Shown here: piece by piece, positions 58,125 through 64,000 of the stretch
Layout of the letters: each line of letters begins with the position of its first letter
Position numbering within the stretch: position 1 is the first letter of the stretch
Origin: Gnetum montanum
Lineage: Eukaryota > Streptophyta > Gnetopsida > Gnetales > Gnetaceae
Assembly: GCA_015680685.1 (NCBI GenBank)
Contig: MNCI01004926.1
Span: 1-64,000, forward strand
DNA length: 64,000 nt
Reading direction: 5' to 3'
The notes under the pieces: model-generated
What the model was told of the DNA's origin: nothing
The model's database searches: none
Seen by the model: the letters and a program-made list of their open reading frames with translations, nothing else
Made by a program: the position numbers and the translations under genes

Positions 58125-59385
58125 AAGAAGAAACAACAGTTTCTTTACTAAGCCAAGTACTTTATGGAGATCAATGGGCAACTTTACAAAGTGTGTCTTG
58201 ATGGCTTGGTTCGATGGTGTGTTCCCAATATAGATCAACTGTAAGTTCTTCAAGATGTTTATGAGGGTCCTTGTGGGGGTCATTATGCTAGGAGATGAAT
58301 GACCATTAAGATCCTGCTTGCAAGATATTATTGGCCTACATTATTTCAGGATGCCCATCATTTCGTCCAATCTTGTGAGTGTTGTCAATGTGATGGGGGA
58401 ATGACTACTAGAATGGAGGATCTACAACAATGGATTCAACCGTTAGAACCCTTTGACATTTGGGGAATTGATTTTATGGAGCTGATTACACCAATGTCCA
58501 ATGGAAAAGCTTATATTATTATTTCCATTGATTACCTAACAAAATGGGCCAAAGTAGCTACTGTTAAAGATTGCACATCATCTACAACTGCACGATTTGT
58601 TCAACAACAAATCATAAATAGGTTTGGTGTGTCACATGTACTTATTTTAGACAATGGTACACACTTCATAGGCGGAAATTTTTTAAAATTAATGCAACAC
58701 TTAGGGGTTGAGCATAAATTGACTACACCATACCACCCCCAAGAAAATCGTCAAGAAGAAGTCACCAACAGGGAGATTACAAAAATATTGACAAGAACCA
58801 TTAGCAAGTTTAGGTGATATTGGAGCACTAAACTGAATGATTCTCTTTGGGCATACCACTTCACATAGAAACTCCCTACAGGATACTCTCTCTATGAGTT
58901 AGTATACGGTAAATTACCAATGCTTCCCATTCAAACTGAGCTCTGTACCCTATCCACAACATGTGACCTCAACCTTGAACTTGATCTAGCATAGAAACAA
59001 TGATTAGTAACCCTTAACTTGCTAGATGAAAACTAATTAGCTGCCCTATCATCTAACAAATTGCATAAGGCCTTCAATAAACAATGTCATGATCTAAGAA
59101 TTAGGAAAGTTAAATATTAGCTAGGAGATAAGGTTCTCTACTAGAATCCCACACATGTGCCACAACGTACTAAATTTCAAACACTGTGGGAAGGACCTTA
59201 TATTATTTATGCAAATTTTCCTTCAAGGGGCATGACAATATACAAACTTGAGATCCTGGATAAGAAACTTTTGGTTAATGTGCAATAAACCAAACCTTTC
59301 CAAGAGCTTAGGACAACTAGTACACATGCTACCTCTCTTGATGGATAACCCTGCTCACTATTTCAGATCTCCTCCTTCCAACTTA
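58125..59385 (+). pseudogene. G2 integrase (broken)
   Basis: The zinc-binding region has GGHYARR, then FVQSCECCQ (H-x-H and C-x2-C). The core has FDIWGIDFMELITPMSNGKA (first Asp), HVLILDNGTHFIGG (second Asp) and, 35 residues between, the Glu within ENRQEEVTNREI, i.e. D-D-35-E intact. Open frame 58299-58817 (172 codons), the best preserved pol part in the window. After a stop come YELVYGKLPMLPIQTEL (the H-L-P-V-E-L position) and the GPY module TLWEGPYIIYANFPSRGM. Pol ends near VVGEMATYANHSRP. Confidence 0.9.
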
Positions 59386-61350
59386 GTCGTGGGGGAGATG
59401 GCCACCTATGCTAACCATTCTAGGCCCTCGGTTCTTTTTGAATTTTTGTTTTACATATTTTTGATGTTACACATTCTTTCAACTTTTCTTATTTTGATTT
59501 TACACCATCGTTCATGTTTTTACTATTTCTTTTTTTGCTTGATTTACTTTTATTCATCATCTAATAAGTGCTCATGATGGTGGATTGAATTATGTCATAT
59601 TTATTGCTAATGTTTGATTTTTACCTTTGAATTATGATGCTGATATTTAGGTATGGTTCTTTCTGAAAAATAGGCAATGAGTCCATGTCGTCGACTCATC
59701 CATACAACTCTATGGTCTCCTTTGGCTTGGAACTATACAATCCCCTTTTTCTAAGTAAACTTGTTAATGAATTGGTGGCTAGGTATTTTTCAAACCAAGG
59801 AAAGACTCAAAGGATGAAAAGGGTGTGACTTCAAGGGGATTCGATCCATTGGTGCTTGCCATTCTCTTGGGTGCTTGGATGCATTTTCTTCGGTTTTCTG
59901 CCATTTTGACATTGTTCAAATATCAAGAAGTTGTGTGAATAAAAATAAGTCTTTGCATGGTGTGGTTCTCATGCATAACCAGCAAAAAAGAAAAAGAAAA
60001 AAAAAAGAAAAAAAGAAAAAAAAAGATGATAATTCAAAGCACACCCCTTAGACATAATAAAGAAATATGAGCTACAAGCGCTGGTTATGGCACTGAAAAA
60101 ACATGTTACCCATGCCAAAAGGTTCCCTCTAACTTAGGCCCTTTCTTGCTTTCTGCTTCTCCATCTCACTCTCCTTGGGATGGTGGTCACCCTTTGTAGA
60201 AGCATTCTTGTTCCCTCAAGAGTATGGATAGGCCAAGTGTATTGATGTGAGGTTACTAAATGTGGTTGGTTTGAGTCAGGATTCTGGATGAGTTCTACTC
60301 AGTTATCTTAACCATGAAATACAAAAGGGGCTTTACACAACCTTGTTCTTGGGATTCCATTTCATTCTCTCTTCTCCATCTTTCTTCCCATTTTCCACCT
60401 CATTTCCAGTTTTATCATTAGTCCATTCTAGGTTGATGCATTGTTTTTCTTTGGTGAATTCTTGTGGGTAAGTTTTTAACTCTTGCTTCCAAATGACATT
60501 CCTAGAGCCTACGGACTCTTTGGTTTGTGGGTTTTTCAGGGCATAAATGGCATGAGCCTGCTTTGGGGAGGACCCACTGGCATTTCTTTTTTGTGTAGTT
60601 GTTAACTTCTTTCCCTTAAAAATTTCCTACAATTAATCATTTTTTGTTTCATCCACATCCATGACATCCATTTTATTGGCATTGTTGTTGATATTTTTCA
60701 TCTTTCTTGTTCCTCATGTTTTTCTATCTTATAGCTACTGAAGGTTCGCTCTTAGTCATGGGGCCCTGGCACAAATTTTTTAATTTTTTTCATTTTTACT
60801 AATTTCCTAACCCCTACACCTTGGGTAGTTGCCAATGATAAATCTCCGAACTAGTTTCTACCATAACTACAACTCAGCCAATGCGCTTCATATCAAGGAA
60901 AGGCATCAACTACATTGTGGATTATCTATCCTTTCTCATTTGTGACTATGTTGTGTGTGTAGATGGCGATCATACAAACAATGGACTAGGCTTGGAGGAA
61001 GCACTCAAGATGGATTGGAACTGGAGTATCTATGAAAGAAGCAAGTTTGGTGGCATGGCTTTGGATAAACAATGGAATGCGCAATCTTGGCATTGGTGGC
61101 AACACGCTCCATCTTTTTTCTCTCTCTATTTTTCTCTTCAAGTTACCAAATAAATGCTTGGATGTCATTTACGTATTGGATGTCATTTACGTATGAGTGT
61201 TCACCACAATGGTCATGAACACTAATGTTGTAATATGCTTATTGATCTGTTCACTGGGCACGTTGAGTTTGTCATCCCATTCCACTCTCAATTGTCAATT
61301 AGTCAATAATCCCATACCTTTCCAATATTTTGTAAGGAACTTGAGGATGA
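59386..61350 (+). other. G2 non-coding 3' region
   Basis: About 2 kb, mostly matching G1 1-1690. It contains an A-rich run (59984-60024), the conserved block GGGGAGGACCCACTGGC (60571-60588), PPT-like motifs at 59383-59398 and 60751-60764, and a possible conserved small frame (60960-61110, findings). No env-like gene. Confidence 0.65.
60538..60588 (+). other. Conserved 3' non-coding block in G2
   Basis: GGGCATAAATGGCATGAGCC then TGCTTTGGGGAGGACCCACT. Counterparts at 550-605, 17341-17394 and 31362-31418. Confidence 0.6.
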
Positions 61351-61353
61351 GTT

Positions 61354-61373
61354 TTCATTCAGTTGTGGGGGTA
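61354..61373 (+). other. G2 polypurine tract
   Basis: TTCAGTTGTGGGGGTA directly before the LTR start TGATGAGAG, matching NA1 and NA2. Confidence 0.8.
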
Positions 61374-62404
61374 TGATGAGAGCAGTTACTCTAGTGGTTA
61401 CTTTAGCAGTTACTCTAATTATTAGAGTGCTTACTCTAGCAGTTACTCTAGCAGTTATTCTAATTATTAGAGTGGTTACTCTAGTGGTTTCTTTAGAAGC
61501 TATTCTAATTATTAGAGTGGTTACTCTAACAGTTTCTTTAGCAGTTATTCTAATTATTTGAGTGGTTACTCTAGTGGTTTCTTTAGTATTTATTCTAATT
61601 ATTAGAGTAGTGACTCTAGTTATTAGACTAGTTGCTCCCAAGCCTATAAATACAATGCCCAGGCACGAAATTGGAAAGAAGTCTTTTAGTAGTCAAGTAG
61701 AGAAACTCTTGTAGTCTGTTTGAAAGTTAGAGTATTTTCCAAGTGCCCATAGTAGAAGGTCTAAGTGTGGATGGATCTTTATTTAAGCATTGTGTACCTG
61801 AGCACATCTTATGTATGATAATAAAGATAAGCTCTTTGATTCATCCTTGCAGCACTTGAGATTTGTTTTCTTACGCATTTATTTTATTTTATTTTCTTAT
61901 GCATTTATTTTATTTTAGGCACTTTACATTTATGTTATTAGCACAACAATTCATTTTGATCAATTAAGCAAATCGTTCGATTACACAAGCATGACAACTT
62001 GGAGCATGTGTGTAATGCTTGGTAACCCAGTAATGATTAGCGTTTGGTAATCCCAGTAGTGTTGCACTAGTTCAGGATGTGTACAACAAGTGGGAACAGA
62101 CGCTGGTGTTAGGATTAGTTAGAACTTAGTTAATGAGTAGTTAAGTTAAATTACTCACTTAGTTACCTATCTCCTTCCCTACTAGTGCATGACATAAAAA
62201 CATCAAAGCTATAAAAATCATATGCCTCAAGCATACTTAACCATACAATTGTGACATATAGGTAAGCTTGGGAAGACAATAATCAACCAACCCATCCTTG
62301 TTCCACAAGGGTGCATAAGCACTTAGTCCTTGGAATTTGACTGAATCGTGCATGAAATGCTTGTATTCATATGGTTGAGCATAGGGGTACCTCACTGCTC
62401 ATTA
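61374..62404 (+). repeat. G2 3' LTR (1031 bp)
   Basis: TGATGAGAGCAG to GCTCATTA (canonical CA changed to TA). 45-bp repeats 61379-61625, TATA box 61645-61652. Frames on both strands through the repeats are artefacts of the 45-bp period. Confidence 0.88.
61379..61625. repeat. 45-bp tandem repeats in G2 3' U3
   Basis: Five-plus units, one more than in the 5' LTR, with the palindromes CTAATTATTAG and GAGTGGTTACTC. Unit order differs from the 5' copy, so the array has changed length since insertion. Confidence 0.85.
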
Positions 62405-63300
62405 GCTATCTCATCAATTTGATTATCTAACATTTGGGTATAAAGATTCTAGAATTTTCTTTTTATTTTGGGTAAGAGAAGTCTTATAGAATACTCTAAA
62501 AATAGAGGTGTTTCAATTCCTTTTTTCTCTCATGCTTTCTCATCCACATCTGCTTTGTCACTTCAATATAAAGCTCTATCAAAAAACAAGTTAACTCATT
62601 AGTAAAAAAGTCCCTTCACTCAATTGCTAAGGTAATTGAAACAAGTGGGAGGAATATCTCTCAAATCTCCAAACATCAAAATCACTTTGGAAAGATGTTT
62701 GACCTATCTATCATTTCATCTCTTCTAAGTGAAATAGTTTCAGACATAGAGGATGTGAGGACTCCTACATGAATTAATAGTGATGATGATTATGAGCCCA
62801 TGAGTCTCACAAATGTAGTAGGTCCTTCTAGAGCATATAACTCTAGAAATTAGGATGACTTTGAGAATCTTGTAGGTATTCATGCACATGCTCAAGGGGA
62901 TCATCCAAAGTAACAAGATCAACAAACATATGCTTAAGGGGAGTTATTAGGTAGGACCTTCAAATGAATTGCCATCATCATTTGAGTAATAGGTCATTGA
63001 TGGCATTTTTTGGATCTTATTTTAGTATGCTCCTTCAACCTTAAAAAACTATCATAATTATGGTACTACATCTTCCTCCAAAATTGTTCCATCATTGGAC
63101 AGTGAACCTACCTCCACCGACTTTTAGATGAAACTCAGTTCTCAATCTACTTTAGTTTTAGTACCTTTTGATGATGATGATGATGATGATGGATAGGTTT
63201 CTAGATGAACTACTAGCAATGATGATGAGGAAGAGGATGCTTACTAGCCTAGTGATGATATCTCTAATTTACTAAGGACATTAATGAGGATGATTGACTA
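62405..63300 (+). pseudogene. Copia copy D extra ORF, right part (tentative)
   Basis: The first bases after G2 (CTATCTCATCAATTTG) align with copy A CTCTCTCCCCAAGTTG at 44405, i.e. LSHQF against LSPQV, directly continuing the left part. Farther on the match to copy A becomes unclear: the frame is broken, with an acidic stretch DDDDDDG from a (GAT)n run at 63169-63193 and EEEDAY after it. An acidic C-terminus also ends the copy A ORF, which is weak support. Confidence 0.35.
63169..63193. repeat. (GAT)n microsatellite
   Basis: Eight GAT units in a row, coding for Asp in the plus frame read for the region. Confidence 0.85.
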
Positions 63301-64000
63301 GGTTTTTGTTGTTGTACTCATCATCATCCTATTATCATTATTCTATTTACTCTATCTCTATTAAAGCTTTGTAGTCATATTACAAAAATTTTTAAAAGGT
63401 TATTAATCATCACAAACTCATCTATTACAAAACTACACTAGTCTCATATCAAGTTTCATCAAATTGTACAATCAACAAAATTTAAAAAGTCACTTTTAAG
63501 ATTAGACCTTGTTGTAAAAATGCTCATAATATTTTTCTTAAATTTTATAGTTCCATATTATTGTTGTCATTGAAGAAATCCATACATATAGAATTCATCA
63601 AATTTCATTCTTATAATCTCATAATATTTAAGATTTTTAGATCCATCATGACTTATGATCAAATTATGATATCATAGAAAAAAATAAAGCAGGAGTATAC
63701 TATTACTTAAGGTATTTCAACAATTAATTTTTCATTGATCATGACTCATGATCAACTTGTAGTTACATCATGGTTACTCAAAATCATCAACCATGACTTA
63801 TGGTTACATTCTAATAAATAGTTTAAATAAGACAAGTTTACCATAACTCATGGCACAGTTGTAAAAATATTAGTTTGAGTCCATCCAAGATGAAAATCAA
63901 TCCAAACTTTGGCACAAAAAGGCTAGGTCATACATTTTATTCCAATACTAAAAAAAAAACATAAAGACTAAACAAAGCCATTGGATTGAAGATTAAGAAG
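63301..64000. other. Unassigned AT-rich end of the window
   Basis: No open frame, LTR end or known motif. A word related to CATGACTTATGATCA recurs several times (63646-63660, 63737-63752, 63792-63805, 63845), a loose, diverged repeat. No match to the LTRs of the Copia cluster is seen by eye. Confidence 0.4.

Larger units (their letters stand above)
52244..62404 (+). mobile_element. G2: full-length Ty3/Gypsy retrotransposon (decayed)
   Basis: 5' LTR (52244-53247), PBS, gag (53384), protease, RT, RNase H, integrase, 2-kb non-coding 3' region, polypurine tract, and 3' LTR (61374-62404). About 10.2 kb. It is the pol-bearing relative of G1 (same gag, protease and 3' region) and shares LTR ends, PBS and 3' blocks with NA1 and NA2. 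It is inserted in the extra ORF of Copia copy D, whose sequence continues on either side. GCTAT follows the right end; no clean target duplication is seen on the left. All coding parts have stops. Confidence 0.9.

Noticed and set aside
1-64000. An intact host gene, organelle DNA or bacterial contamination
   Set aside because: No long open frame without retroelement motifs, no exon series with consistent splice sites, no rRNA/tRNA, and nested retrotransposons throughout.

Overview
The window is AT-rich plant nuclear DNA and consists almost entirely of old, nested LTR retrotransposons. I find no intact cellular gene, rRNA, tRNA or CRISPR array. Every coding region carries stops and frameshifts. 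The element types (Athila-like and related Ty3/Gypsy with tRNA-Asp-type primer sites; Sirevirus-like Ty1/Copia with an extra ORF after pol) point to a seed plant with a large, repeat-rich genome. The decay would suit a slowly purged genome such as a conifer's, but the species cannot be decided from this sequence.

Layout. (1) 1-8853, minus: Gypsy element G1, cut by the left window edge. It keeps its 5' LTR, PBS, gag and protease, has lost RT to integrase, and its gag is split by a 2.9-kb solo LTR (4860-7744) that carries a GC-rich island and a PPR-like fragment. (2) 9139-27398, minus: Athila-like element A1 with both LTRs, gag, protease, RT, RNase H and integrase remnants. Its integrase tail is split by (3) NA1 (12664-21487, minus), a complete non-autonomous Gypsy element with a perfect 5-bp target duplication. 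(4) about 27456-36150, plus: NA2, a second copy of the NA family with a truncated 5' LTR. (5) 36151-39990: unassigned AT-rich DNA with a decayed Lys/Leu-rich reading frame. (6) about 39990-52243, resuming at 62405: a tandem cluster of Sirevirus-like Copia copies (C, A, D). (7) 52244-62404, plus: Gypsy element G2, the pol-bearing relative of G1, inserted in the extra ORF of Copia copy D.

How the parts relate. G1, G2, NA1 and NA2 share PBS type, LTR 3' ends and a long non-coding 3' region with a conserved block. NA1 and NA2 have gag but no pol; in its place downstream lies a roughly 900-codon unknown ORF (ORF2). They may therefore have depended on a G1/G2-like partner for enzymes. In both NA copies ORF2 is preceded by a module resembling the family's own LTR U3 (GATATC-type repeats plus a TATA box) and by a polypurine-tract-like motif. 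The Copia cluster shows a parallel arrangement: AAGAYRTCTT-like motifs occur in its LTR and again ahead of its extra ORF. This possible internal promoter for a second ORF is the most unusual signal in the window.
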